Source of the DNA: GCA-2731375 sp964344935
Lineage (GTDB): Bacteria; Pseudomonadota; Alphaproteobacteria; GCA-2731375
Assembly (NCBI GenBank): GCA_964344935.1
Contig: CAYFPL010000002.1
Location: 310,001-374,000 of the forward strand
Direction of reading: 5' to 3'
DNA: 64,000 nt
Shown here piece by piece: positions 25,412 to 34,589 of this stretch (the stretch's first letter is position 1; the number at the start of each line of letters is the position of its first letter). Under the pieces are notes generated by a model that saw only the letters and a list, made by a program, of their open reading frames with translations, did not search any database and had not been told where the DNA came from. The translations under genes and the position numbers were made by a program.

Positions 25412-26203
25412 ATGAATTTCGAAGCCTATCAGCGCCTGACGTTCGAACGGCGGCAGCGGGTTTTGTGGGTAACGATCGACGCCGGGCCCATGAATGCCGT
25501 GGATTTCGAGCTGCATGAAGAGCTCGGCAAGGTGTTTTATGAGGTGCAGGAGGACGAGGGCAGCGACCTGATTGTCCTAACCGGCGCCGGCCGGGCGTTT
25601 TGCGCCGGCGGTGACATGGACTGGTTCCAGGAGATGATAGATGACCCGGCCAAATTCCGGGGCATCACCACCGATGCCAAGCGCATCATCAACGGCCTCT
25701 TGGAGATGGAGAAACCAATCGTCTGCCGCCTGAACGGTGCCGCGGCGGGCTTGGGTGCCTCGATCGCGCTGATGTGCGATGTCATCGTCGCCGACGAACG
25801 GGCCCTGATCGGCGACCCCCATGTCAAGGTCGGACTGGTAGCGGGGGACGGCGGCGCCATCATTTGGCCGCAATTGATCGGCTTCGCACGCGCCAAGGAG
25901 ATGCTGCTGACGGGCGAGATGCTGCGCGGGGCAGAAGCCGCGGCCATGGGCCTGATCAACTATGCAGTACCGGTGGAAGAGCTGGATGCCAAAGTGGACG
26001 AAATGGTGGGCAAGATCCTGGCCAATCCCCGCTGGGCCGTGCGCTGGACCAAGACGGCCGTCAACCTGGTGCTGCGCGATATTGCCAACAAGGTGACCGA
26101 GACCGCCATCGCCTATGAAATCAACTCTAACATGACCAAGGACCGCCAGGAGGCGGTCAGCGCCTTTGTCGAGAAACGGGCGCCGAACTACACCGGCGAA
26201 TAG
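25412..26203 (+). CDS. Enoyl-CoA hydratase/isomerase family protein with altered active site
   Basis: This is a 263-residue crotonase-fold protein. The oxyanion-hole regions are clear (GAGRAFCAGGDMDWF and LNGAAAGLGASIALMCDVIVA). Both catalytic glutamates of classical enoyl-CoA hydratase are replaced: the first position is Ser in GASIAL, and the second is His in GDPHVKVGLVAGDGG. This variant pattern recurs in some annotated hydratases, so the reaction may differ from simple hydration. ATG 25412 has GGGAGGA upstream. An acyl-CoA dehydrogenase gene follows after 23 bases, which suggests a CoA-thioester degradation pair. Confidence 0.85.
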   Translation: MNFEAYQRLTFERRQRVLWVTIDAGPMNAVDFELHEELGKVFYEVQEDEGSDLIVLTGAGRAFCAGGDMDWFQEMIDDPAKFRGITTDAKRIINGLLEMEKPIVCRLNGAAAGLGASIALMCDVIVADERALIGDPHVKVGLVAGDGGAIIWPQLIGFARAKEMLLTGEMLRGAEAAAMGLINYAVPVEELDAKVDEMVGKILANPRWAVRWTKTAVNLVLRDIANKVTETAIAYEINSNMTKDRQEAVSAFVEKRAPNYTGE

Positions 26204-26226
26204 GCGGCAAGGAGAAGAGGTGGCCA

Positions 26227-27396
26227 ATGTATTTCGCGGACGAGCCTGAACATATCACCTTGCTGCGCGACAGCATGCGCCGTTTTGTGGCGGACGAGGC
26301 GCCACGGGAAAGGCGCCAGGCCTGGCAGGCGGCCCAGACCTGGCCCCGCGACGTCTTCAGCAAGCTGGCTGCACTTGGCGTTTGCGGCCTGACGGTGGAC
26401 GATGAGTACGGAGGCCAGGGCCAGGACTGGTATGCGGCCACCGCCGTAATCGAGGAATTGAGCCGCGCCGGCACACATCTCTGCGGGCCCTTTATTCAAT
26501 GCGCCTTCTATGGCGGCGGCAATATTTCCGAATCCGGCTCTGAAGCACAAAAGGCTGATCTGCTTCCGAAGATCGCCACAGGTGAGTTGATGTTCGCCTA
26601 TGGCCTGTCAGAGCCAGACACCGGCGGTGATCTGGCCAACGTCAAGACCCGCGCACGCCTAGAGGACGAGGGCGAAACGGTTGTGATCAATGGCACCAAG
26701 CGCTGGTGCACCGGCGCTGATTGGGCCGATTACATCTTCTGCTTCGTCAATTCCGATCCGGAAGGGGAGAAGTACCGCAACCTCTCCATGATCCTGGTGC
26801 CCGCGGACGCACCGGGCCTCACCCGCCAGCAGCTGACCCACCGCAACCTGGTCTACAGCCACAGCTACGACGTCTATTTCGAGGACGTGCGCCTGCCCAT
26901 CGACAGCGTCCTTGGCGGGCGGGAAGCCTGGAACCAGGGCTGGCGGGCCCTCGCCGGGCGCTCCCTGGATGTGGAGAAGGTGGAGGTCGCCGCCATGGCT
27001 TTTGGCCTGGCGCAGGCGGCGGTGGAGGAAGCCTGGGAATACGCCCAACAACGCCAGCAGTTCGGCAAACCCATTAGCGGCCATCAGAGTGTGCGCCATG
27101 AACTGGTCGACGCCCGCACCAAGCTGGAGGCCTGCCGACACATGCTCTACCACGCCGCCTGGCTGGTGGATCAGGGCCGCCCGGCAGCGGTGGAAACCTC
27201 TATGGCGAAACTGTTCGTGGGCGATGTGGGCGTGGAGATAGGTCTCACCTGCCAGCGCATCCTGGGCGCCTATGGCCTCTCGGAAGAATTCGACATGGCC
27301 CAGACCGTCATGGACCTGATCGGCATGCCCATCGTCGGCGGCTCATCACATATGCAGAAAAACAACATCGCCAACCGGCTTGGGCTAGCGGGGTAG
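26227..27396 (+). CDS. Acyl-CoA dehydrogenase family protein
   Basis: This 389-residue flavoprotein has the three-part ACAD fold: an N-terminal helical domain, a middle beta domain with YGLSEPDTGGDLANVKT and NGTKRWCTGADWADYI, and a C-terminal helical domain with QFGKPISGHQSVRH and the CQRILGAYGLS segment. It oxidises an acyl-CoA at the alpha-beta bond, with electrons passing to ETF. Chain-length specificity cannot be read. It lies downstream of the crotonase and probably shares its transcript. Confidence 0.9.
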   Translation: MYFADEPEHITLLRDSMRRFVADEAPRERRQAWQAAQTWPRDVFSKLAALGVCGLTVDDEYGGQGQDWYAATAVIEELSRAGTHLCGPFIQCAFYGGGNISESGSEAQKADLLPKIATGELMFAYGLSEPDTGGDLANVKTRARLEDEGETVVINGTKRWCTGADWADYIFCFVNSDPEGEKYRNLSMILVPADAPGLTRQQLTHRNLVYSHSYDVYFEDVRLPIDSVLGGREAWNQGWRALAGRSLDVEKVEVAAMAFGLAQAAVEEAWEYAQQRQQFGKPISGHQSVRHELVDARTKLEACRHMLYHAAWLVDQGRPAAVETSMAKLFVGDVGVEIGLTCQRILGAYGLSEEFDMAQTVMDLIGMPIVGGSSHMQKNNIANRLGLAG

Positions 27397-27438
27397 ATAG
27401 CAACAGGTTGCCGTTATCTCTTGCGGCGGTTCACCCAG

Positions 27439-27921
27439 CTACGAGAAATTCAGATCGGCCGGCGAGATCAGGACGTTGAACTGTTCGCACCAGATCACCA
27501 CGCTGGGGAATTTGGCCAGGTCGAGGCCGGGCGGAATGGCATATTTCTGGCTGCCCTGGAAGGCGCGCAAGCGGCCCAGGTCCACGAACATGGTGCCCGC
27601 TACGTCCGGTGACCGCCGGATCTTGGCCTTGGGCACCAGGTAGACATGATATTTCGGCCCCGGCCCCACTTCGAAGTCGGGGCCGAGGAACACCGTGCCC
27701 TCATAGACCGTTACCGCGCCGCCGCCGTAATGGACGGGATCGCTGGGATTGGCATGGATGAATTGGCCTTTGGCCACGGTCCTGGTTTTTTCGGCCTCGG
27801 TCAGCACATCGGCAGCGGGCGGTGGTGGGAAGAGGTAGGGGAAGATGAAGATGCCGACGGCGACGCCAAAGCCGGTGCCGAGTACGCCGCCGAACAGAAA
27901 TACCGCGATGGTTCGCCACAT
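27439..27921 (-). CDS. Membrane-anchored DM13-domain protein
   Basis: This 160-residue protein has one N-terminal membrane helix (WRTIAVFLFGGVLGTGFGVAVGIFIF), a Pro-rich linker and a C-terminal DM13 domain. DM13 marks visible are KGQFIHANPSDPVHYGGGAVTVYEG, GPGPKYHVYLVP and VVIWCEQFNVLIS. The conserved Cys in WCEQF is thought, for this family, to take part in redox chemistry. I chose ATG 27921 since GGAGGG lies just upstream; ATG 27936 adds five residues. It converges on the ACAD gene. The role is unknown. Confidence 0.82.
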   Translation of the reverse strand: MWRTIAVFLFGGVLGTGFGVAVGIFIFPYLFPPPPAADVLTEAEKTRTVAKGQFIHANPSDPVHYGGGAVTVYEGTVFLGPDFEVGPGPKYHVYLVPKAKIRRSPDVAGTMFVDLGRLRAFQGSQKYAIPPGLDLAKFPSVVIWCEQFNVLISPADLNFS

Positions 27922-28108
27922 TGGCCCACCCTCCATTATTTAGTCGCTACCACCACCCCAGCAGCGGACCATGGACTGAATATGCGGCGAACCTGATGCT
28001 CATCAAGGCGATCAAGATAATTTGACCCCTGAAAGTACGAACAACGGGCAAAATTCATCCTCGGGCTGAAAATGGTAGGCCGAAACACAAATGGGGAGGT
28101 CAAAGACC

Positions 28109-28873
28109 ATGCTTTCACGCCGCACGCTCTTCAAAGGGGCCGCCGGGCTGCCGCTGGCCACGGTGCTGGCCGATGCCCAATTGGCCCGCGCCGCCGCCGC
28201 CGGCCTGACAGATATTTCCTTGACCACGCCGGGCGGGCAATCAGTCACGGGTGCCCTGGCCAAACCTTCCGCCACGCCCGCGGCGGCGGTGATGCTGGTG
28301 CATGAATGGTGGGGCCTGAACGATCAGATCAAGTCCGTTGCCGCGGCCTTGGCGGACGAGGGTTATCTCTCCCTGGCCGTGGATCTGTACAAGGGCAAGG
28401 TGGCGGACAATCCTACCGATGCCCGCGCTTATATGGGTCAGGTTGTGGCCGACCAGGCCGTGGATACACTTTCCGCCTGGGCAAAATGGCTAAAAGCGCA
28501 TGAGCTTGGCAACGGTAAGCTGGGCACCGTGGGCTGGTGCTTCGGCGGCGGCTGGTCCCTGGGCGCCTCCATTGCCGAACCGGCAGATGCCACCGTGGTC
28601 TATTACGGCCGGGTCGGCGGACCCGCGGAGCGGCTGTCGAAACTGAAGGGCCCGGTCCTGGGCCATTTCGCCACGCGGGATAAATGGATCAACAAGGACA
28701 TGGTCTCCGGCTTCGAGAAAGCCATGGACCAGGCCGGCAAAAGCTATACCTCGCACTGGTACGAGGCCGACCACGCCTTCGCCAACCCCACCAGCGCCCG
28801 CTATGACCAGGCGGATGCCAAGCTGTCATGGGAACGCACCCTGGCCTTCTTCCAGGCCAATCTGACGGGTTAG
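28109..28873 (+). CDS. Exported dienelactone hydrolase family protein
   Basis: This 254-residue alpha/beta hydrolase of the DLH family starts with a twin-arginine-like signal (SRRTLFKGAAGLPLAT), so it is probably exported folded. The catalytic triad can be read: Cys in VGWCFGGGWS, Asp in FATRDKWINKD and His in YEADHAFANP. The sequence HEWWGLNDQIK is typical of the group. ATG 28109 starts directly at the signal; 28091 adds six residues. Natural substrates of exported DLH proteins are not well known. It stands alone, with an intergenic region on either side. Confidence 0.85.
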   Translation: MLSRRTLFKGAAGLPLATVLADAQLARAAAAGLTDISLTTPGGQSVTGALAKPSATPAAAVMLVHEWWGLNDQIKSVAAALADEGYLSLAVDLYKGKVADNPTDARAYMGQVVADQAVDTLSAWAKWLKAHELGNGKLGTVGWCFGGGWSLGASIAEPADATVVYYGRVGGPAERLSKLKGPVLGHFATRDKWINKDMVSGFEKAMDQAGKSYTSHWYEADHAFANPTSARYDQADAKLSWERTLAFFQANLTG

Positions 28874-29082
28874 CCCGGGCCGGATTGGTCGAGTTGGTGT
28901 CGAACGCATTGGCACGAATACGGACGTAGAGCAGTGGAGGATCGATAAACGAGATTCGCCTTGTCCATGCCTGGGACTGCGATCGTCACTTGCTTGAAAA
29001 GGCCAGCTGTTTCAGCTGCGCATAGCCTTAGCCCCGACAATTCATTAGCATTGTGTGTACCAATGGCGGTCAGGGGAAGATC

Positions 29083-30852
29083 ATGACCGATGGTGGTTCA
29101 CAAAGGCGGCTGGCGGCAATCGTTGCCATTGACGTGGCCGGCTACTCCCGGCTTATGGGGATGGACGAAATTGGTACTCTGGACGCACTGAAGGCCCACC
29201 GCGAAGCCGTGACGCCCATTGTGCGGGCGCATGATGGCCGTATCGTCGGTAGCGCCGGGGATGGTCTGCTGCTGGAGTTTCCCAGCGTCGTCAAATCTGT
29301 CCAGAGCGCCATCAAAGTTCAGACTCTGATGGCCGAACGCAACCAAGACATCGCCGATGATGAGAGAATGTTGTTTCGTATCGGCATCAACCTGGGCGAC
29401 GTGCTGGTCGACGGCGATGATATCTTCGGAGACGGCGTCAACGTCGCGGCCCGCCTGGAAGCCCTGGCCACGCCCGGAGGAATTTGCATTTCAGGCACCG
29501 TACATGACCAAGTGCGCGACCGGCTCGACATGCCGTTTGAGGATATGGGTGAGCAAGAGGTCAAGAACATCGCTCGTCCCGTTCGTGTCTGGCATTGGTC
29601 GCCTGCTGCTTCAGACATATCCGCTCCAGCCACAACCGATGAACCGCTTGCACTGCCGGATAAGCCCTCCATCGCCGTGCTGCCATTCGACAACATGTCC
29701 GGCGATCCTGAGCAGGAATTCCTCTCCGACGGCATCGCAGAAGACATCATCACTGTCTTGTCGCGTTTCCACCAGTTCTTCGTGATCGCACGAAACTCCT
29801 CGTTCACTTACAAGGGCCAGGCGGTGGACGTAAAGATCGTAGCGCGGGAACTGGGCGTGCAATACGTGATCGAGGGCAGTGTCCGCCGGGCCGGCAGCCG
29901 GGTGCGGATCACCGCGCAGTTGATAGACGCGACAAATGACCGACATATCTGGGCTGAACGCTATGACAGAGAGCTGGACGATATTTTTGCCGTCCAGGAC
30001 GATATTACCGAACGCATCGCGATGGCCGTGGCGCCGGAGATGCAAAAGACGGAAATCGCGCGTGCCCGGCGCAAATCCATTCCGGAACTAGGCGTATGGG
30101 AATTGGTCTCCCGCGCCAGTTGGCATGCGACTAAAATGACCGAGGCGGATAGCGCGGAGGCCCAGTCCTTGCTGAAAAAGGCATTGGCGCGCGATCCGGA
30201 CAGCGCGTTCGGCTTGGCCTTGCTTTCAGCGTGCTATGTCACTGACAGCTTTTACGGCTGGCATCGACCGCCGGCAGAGTCTTTCTCCATGGCCAAGGAA
30301 TTGGCGGAAAGGGCGGTCTCTTTGAATAAGGAGGATGAGATCGCTCAATGGGCGCTTGCCTCGATCCTCAATAACTCGGGACGTCATCGGGAAGCTATAT
30401 GGAGGTATCAAAAGGCGATTGAGATAAACCCGAACTTCGTCCTGGCGATCGGCGCTTTGGCCGCCGCATTGATTTGGATACACGAGCACGAAAAAGGGTT
30501 GGAGCTGCTGCAAAAGGCAATTCGGCTCAGTCCAAAGGACATCTCCATTCCCTTACGCATATCGATGTTCGCGGTGCATCACTTCATCGAGGGACGGTAC
30601 GAAGAGGCTTGCGCCTGGGCGGAAAAGACGCTGCATGACAATCCAAATTTCCCAACCGCGTACCGCATGTTGGCCTCGGCCCACGGCATACTGGGCAACC
30701 TGGCGAAGGCGCGTGCGGCCTACGAACAGTTCGACCGCCTGGCGCCGGGCGCGACCATAGCGACCACTTTGCGGGCGGTGCCATTCGCCTTTGACGACGA
30801 CGCAGAACGCTACGCCGAGGGCCTCCGCCGGGCTGGGATGCCGGAAGAATGA
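29083..30852 (+). CDS. Class III adenylate cyclase with TPR output region
   Basis: This 589-residue soluble protein opens with a class III nucleotide cyclase domain (about 1-170). Metal aspartates are in IVAIDVAGYSRLM and GSAGDGLLLEF, and the transition-state Asn/Arg are in NVAARLEAL. A segment follows with SIAVLPFDNMSGDPEQEFLSDGIAEDI, LGVQYVIEGSVRR and RHIWAERYDRELDDIFAVQDDI, a module common in rhizobial and other alphaproteobacterial cyclases. TPR-like repeats run to the C-terminus (about 370-560). ATG 29083 is preferred; 29053 adds ten residues. It converges on a second cyclase gene at 31190. Confidence 0.88.
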   Translation: MTDGGSQRRLAAIVAIDVAGYSRLMGMDEIGTLDALKAHREAVTPIVRAHDGRIVGSAGDGLLLEFPSVVKSVQSAIKVQTLMAERNQDIADDERMLFRIGINLGDVLVDGDDIFGDGVNVAARLEALATPGGICISGTVHDQVRDRLDMPFEDMGEQEVKNIARPVRVWHWSPAASDISAPATTDEPLALPDKPSIAVLPFDNMSGDPEQEFLSDGIAEDIITVLSRFHQFFVIARNSSFTYKGQAVDVKIVARELGVQYVIEGSVRRAGSRVRITAQLIDATNDRHIWAERYDRELDDIFAVQDDITERIAMAVAPEMQKTEIARARRKSIPELGVWELVSRASWHATKMTEADSAEAQSLLKKALARDPDSAFGLALLSACYVTDSFYGWHRPPAESFSMAKELAERAVSLNKEDEIAQWALASILNNSGRHREAIWRYQKAIEINPNFVLAIGALAAALIWIHEHEKGLELLQKAIRLSPKDISIPLRISMFAVHHFIEGRYEEACAWAEKTLHDNPNFPTAYRMLASAHGILGNLAKARAAYEQFDRLAPGATIATTLRAVPFAFDDDAERYAEGLRRAGMPEE

Positions 30853-31189
30853 CGATGGCTTTGACCGCTGCTCCGGTTCAATCCTTAGGCATCATAGCGT
30901 CTCAACAATGCGACCACTGTTGAGGGCGTGCCGTCTGCCAAATCTTCTTGGGAGCGCACCCTGGTGTCCATCCAAGTCAATATGGAAGATTTGTCCGGGT
31001 CGAATTGGTCACTATCACGTCGCTCGAAATGGCACGATATCAGGCGTTAGGCGCTAAAGGATCAAATTTCGATGGTTGCTCAGTCTGTCCCTATCGTTGC
31101 CCATTTGGATGCTTCAAATATTTCGCGGCAGGACGCCTGCGAATGGGGCTATAAACCGCATCATAAGCAGAACGATAAGAGGTCGATCG
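30853..31189. other. Intergenic region between the two cyclase genes (337 bases)
   Basis: This is a convergent 3'-3' gap. Short open frames exist on both strands, but none has a Shine-Dalgarno, recognisable motif or convincing codon pattern. I see no RNA gene or clean terminator. It may be decayed coding sequence. Confidence 0.45.
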
Positions 31190-32431
31190 CTAGGCGCGGG
31201 CTTCAAGAAGATAGGTTGTTCTGGACCGATGGCCTTTGATTTGAATTTCGCCCCGTGGGGATGTCTGGTATCGCTCGGGCAGCAGTTCCCGGGTTTCGGC
31301 TGAAATCTGAATCTGGTCGGGAATACCTTCGGATTCCATCCGGCTGGCGATGTTCACGGTGTTTCCCCATAGGTCGTATGAGAATTTCTGTTTGCCGATC
31401 ACGCCGGCGATGACCGCGCCGGAATGCACACCAATCCGAAGCTTCAGATCAACGTTGTTGTCCCGGCGAAACTCAGCGAAAGCCTGCTGCATTCCAAGCG
31501 CCAGATCCGCGATCTTTTCGGCGTGATCGGCGACGCTACCACTCAAACCCGTCACAACCATATAGGCATCGCCGATGGTTTTGATCTTTTCCGCACCGCA
31601 TTTATTGGCCAGGTCGTCAAATCTGGAAAACAGGTCATTGAGCAGGTTCACCAGCTCGTCCGCTGACAGCTTCCTGGAAATCTCGGTGAAGCCGGCAAGA
31701 TCGGCGAACAAGACGGATACGCAGTCATGGCTGTCGGCCAACGGTTCCTCGTTCGCCTTTAGCCGTTCTGCAATTTTGCTGGGAAGAATATTCAGCAGCA
31801 GCATCTCCGCCCTATCGAACTCCGCTTGCAGCGCGTCTTCGGCCCTTGCCACGGCAAACTCGAATGACGAGATGACCGCGACCGAGCCAACGGCAAACAA
31901 CAGCACATTGGATACAAACAGAATGACGACCCAGTGATGAGCGACTGGTTGCAAGGGCACCGCGCCAATTGTGAAGCTTGCAAGGACGATCAAGACGAGG
32001 ACAAGGGCCGCATTCAACGTCAGGCGCAAGCGCCTGCCATAAAATGGAACAAGCAGCACGATCAAACCTGACAGGAACAAATGCATCCAAAATCCGGCGG
32101 CCGGTCCGATGTAGATTGTTGCAAGTATGGCGTGGATGGGCATCTCGCCCAGTACGGTTAGAGCGATCGGTAATCTGATATGACCTCGGTTGGATTGCAC
32201 TGCCGCGTATGCGAACAACAAAACACTAAGGATGTTGAACACCGCCAGGATTGTTAGGTCCAGGTACCAAAATACCAGGACGTACCCAAGGTGCCCCAGC
32301 CCGGCAAGCGGATAGCCGATCCGAAGAACGACAGAAAAGCGGGCATGGGCAGGGTCTATGCCGTCCGGCGTTTTCATCAGGAAATTCATGATGCGGGTGC
32401 CCATCTTGTCCTGGCTCAGCGCATCTTTCAT
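31190..32431 (-). CDS. Membrane-bound class III adenylate cyclase
   Basis: This 413-residue protein has about six transmembrane helices in residues 30-185, a short coiled stretch (VARAEDALQAEFDRAEMLLLN) and a C-terminal cyclase domain. Catalytic residues are all present: metal Asp in VLFADLAGFTEIS and IGDAYMVV, the adenine-selecting Lys in EKIKTIGD and Asp in SYDLWG, and Asn/Arg in NTVNIASRME. This points to active ATP cyclase. The start ATG has GAGAGG about 6 bases upstream. The gene is convergent with the soluble cyclase. A cyclic-nucleotide-binding channel lies in the same window at 47573. Confidence 0.9.
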   Translation of the reverse strand: MKDALSQDKMGTRIMNFLMKTPDGIDPAHARFSVVLRIGYPLAGLGHLGYVLVFWYLDLTILAVFNILSVLLFAYAAVQSNRGHIRLPIALTVLGEMPIHAILATIYIGPAAGFWMHLFLSGLIVLLVPFYGRRLRLTLNAALVLVLIVLASFTIGAVPLQPVAHHWVVILFVSNVLLFAVGSVAVISSFEFAVARAEDALQAEFDRAEMLLLNILPSKIAERLKANEEPLADSHDCVSVLFADLAGFTEISRKLSADELVNLLNDLFSRFDDLANKCGAEKIKTIGDAYMVVTGLSGSVADHAEKIADLALGMQQAFAEFRRDNNVDLKLRIGVHSGAVIAGVIGKQKFSYDLWGNTVNIASRMESEGIPDQIQISAETRELLPERYQTSPRGEIQIKGHRSRTTYLLEARA

Positions 32432-32664
32432 GGTCTGCCTCTCATCCGGCGTTCAATTTCAACCCACTTATGTACGTTGGAAGCGGGAAAATTCACAAAT
32501 TGAATTGGTTGCTGGAAAATAGACGACTGTTCCGGTTCCTACGCGTCCTGTCTAAGTTTCGGTGACGGCACATGACGGAAAAGCCAAGCCACCAAATCTC
32601 CATTGCGCCGGCCCTCACGCGGACCTAGTTTGCGGGTTCGGTTCCGCATCCCGGGAGTTCACTT

Positions 32665-33678
32665 ATGTCCAACGACCGTTACCGCCTGATCGGCTCGGGC
32701 GGCTCGCCCTATTCCAACAAGCTCCGCGCGATCATGCGCTATCGCCACATCCCCCACGACTGGATCCATCGCACTACGGCGAACCGGGCGGCGACGGCGG
32801 ACGTGAAGCCCAATATCATCCCCATGCTGCGTTATCCCGGCGAAGACCGTTACCGGGTGGATTCGACGCCGCTGGCTTATGATCTGGAGGCGCGCCACCC
32901 CGGCTATCGTTCCATCATGCCTGACGATCCGGGCCATGCCTTTCTAAGCCATCTTTTGGAGGATATGGCCGATGAATGGCTGACCAAGGCCATGTTCCAT
33001 TACCGCTGGCACTATGAAGCGGACATCGACTATGCCTCCCACTGGATCGCCGACGATGCCTTCCCCGAGACCCGCGGCGCCGAGCGGGACGCCATGGCCA
33101 AGCAGTTCGCCGAGCGCCAGATCGGCCGCATGCCCATCGTCGGCTGCACGCCGGAGAACATGCCGGTGATCGAAGACAGCTTTCACCGCATCCTCTCCCT
33201 GCTGGAAAGCCATGTCAGCATGTACGATTTCCTCTTCGGGACCAGACCCAGCCTGGCGGATTTCGGCATCTATGGTCAGCTCAAACCGCTTTCCACCGAT
33301 CCCACGCCGCTCGCCATCATGCGGGCAGAGGCCATGAAAACGGAAAGCTGGGTGCGGCAGTTGGACGATGCCTCGGGCATCGAGGGTAGCTGGCTGGACC
33401 CGGACGATAATCTGCCCGCTGCCACCGTTGGGCTGCTGGCGTTGACCGGCGAATATTACATTCCCTTCCTCCTCGCCAACGCAGCGGCGGCGGAGAAAGG
33501 CGAAGACACTTTCGCCCTCACTTTTGACAAGGGCCCCTACAGCCAAGCCACCTTCAACTATCAGGTCAAATGCCTGATGGAATCGCGCCGCCGCTTCGCC
33601 GAATTGGAGGGTGAACCCCTGGAACGCACCCGCGCCATCCTCGATAGTACCGGCTGTCTGGAGGGTCTGACTCGGTAG
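32665..33678 (+). CDS. Glutathione S-transferase-like protein
   Basis: This 337-residue protein is longer than a normal GST (about 200-220). The N-terminal thioredoxin-like domain starts YRLIGSGGSPYSNKLRAIMR, with the glutathione-site serine region SPYS. The helical domain includes SLADFGIYGQLKPL. The C-terminal about 100 residues (from about 230) are extra and of unknown role. ATG 32665 follows GGGAG. The gene is divergent from the membrane cyclase across about 230 bases. It is one of four GST-type genes in the window. Confidence 0.8.
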   Translation: MSNDRYRLIGSGGSPYSNKLRAIMRYRHIPHDWIHRTTANRAATADVKPNIIPMLRYPGEDRYRVDSTPLAYDLEARHPGYRSIMPDDPGHAFLSHLLEDMADEWLTKAMFHYRWHYEADIDYASHWIADDAFPETRGAERDAMAKQFAERQIGRMPIVGCTPENMPVIEDSFHRILSLLESHVSMYDFLFGTRPSLADFGIYGQLKPLSTDPTPLAIMRAEAMKTESWVRQLDDASGIEGSWLDPDDNLPAATVGLLALTGEYYIPFLLANAAAAEKGEDTFALTFDKGPYSQATFNYQVKCLMESRRRFAELEGEPLERTRAILDSTGCLEGLTR

Positions 33679-33773
33679 GTAGGGAAACGGCCAGCCAGTT
33701 CTTGCCGCGGTCGTATTCGATGCGCCGACATGCTAGAATATTGGGCGGTAACGGTTGATTTAGAGCACCTGAA

Positions 33774-34217
33774 TTGTCGGGCTTGCGAAACAAGATCACA
33801 TTTGGTCTGACCGAGGCCGTCTTGACCCTGGCGGGCATCGTCACGGTGGTGATGCCCCTGGTCCTTTGGGCGGTGCCGCAACACCACGATTTTTCCATCA
33901 TTGTGTTCTTTTTCGTCCTCTCGGTCGGCGGCGGCGCTTTCGTGCTCTTCATCGGGGTTTCCTACCTGCAACGCCGGCTCTTCGACCGACGGCCAACGGG
34001 GCGATCGGATGAAGAGCAAATTCGCCCCGAACAGCGCCTGGTGGATTGGGAGCGGGAACAGGAAGAAAAGCTCGAAGTGGTCCGCTCGCAATACCGTCTC
34101 ACCGGCAGTGCCATGGGCAACATGCGCTATGTCAGTAAGATTGCAGGCTTCCTCGCCCTGGCTTTCGCCCTCATTTTCCTCGCTGGCTGGCTGGTTATCG
34201 CCCTTCGCTACGGCTAG
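33774..34217 (+). CDS. Small membrane protein of unknown function
   Basis: This 147-residue protein has three hydrophobic helices: two near the N-terminus (AVLTLAGIVTVVMPLVLWAV and SIIVFFFVLSVGGGAFVLFIG) and one at the C-terminus (IAGFLALAFALIFLAGWLVIAL). Between them is a highly charged, Arg/Glu-rich region (DRRPTGRSDEEQIRPEQ). The start is TTG 33774; no ATG fits. I do not recognise the family. It lies between the GST-like gene and the biotinyl carrier gene. Confidence 0.6.
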   Translation: MSGLRNKITFGLTEAVLTLAGIVTVVMPLVLWAVPQHHDFSIIVFFFVLSVGGGAFVLFIGVSYLQRRLFDRRPTGRSDEEQIRPEQRLVDWEREQEEKLEVVRSQYRLTGSAMGNMRYVSKIAGFLALAFALIFLAGWLVIALRYG

Positions 34218-34324
34218 GCCCATACCGCGTCCCGAACCGATGCTTCGATGGCCAAGGTTTCCTTGCCCTTGCCTTCGCTTGCGGCTAGATAAAGGCGCAA
34301 CAACTGGCATTGGAGGAAACGAAC

Positions 34325-34546
34325 GTGGCGGATTTCAAAGTACAGTCCGAGATTACCGGTAAGGTTTGGGCGATCGAGGCCAACATAGGCGACAGCCTGG
34401 AAGAAGAGGACACCATCATCGTGTTGGAATCCATGAAGATGGAAATCCCCGTAGTGGCCCCGCAGGACGGTACCTTGAAGGAAATCCTGGTTGCGGAAGG
34501 CGACGCCGTGACCGAGGGTCAGGACGTCGCCGTCATGGAAGGCTAA
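34325..34546 (+). CDS. Stand-alone biotinyl/lipoyl carrier domain protein
   Basis: This 73-residue protein consists of one biotinyl-attachment domain. The biotinylation motif ESMKMEIPV is complete, and the paired beta-hairpins (VQSEITGKVWAIEANIGDSLEE and LKEILVAEGDAVTEGQDV) give the flattened barrel. GTG 34325 has GGAGG 8 bases upstream; TTG 34310 would lie before this signal. No biotin carboxylase or carboxyltransferase gene is adjacent. It could serve an acyl-CoA carboxylase encoded elsewhere. A P450 gene follows after 43 bases. Confidence 0.85.
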   Translation: MADFKVQSEITGKVWAIEANIGDSLEEEDTIIVLESMKMEIPVVAPQDGTLKEILVAEGDAVTEGQDVAVMEG

Positions 34547-34589
34547 TCGCCCTACGACACGACTTGGGCGGGATAGGAGTAGGTATCTT

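Noticed and set aside
30791..31057. 88-residue + strand open frame after the soluble cyclase
   Set aside because: It starts inside the cyclase gene, lacks a ribosome site and shows no known pattern.
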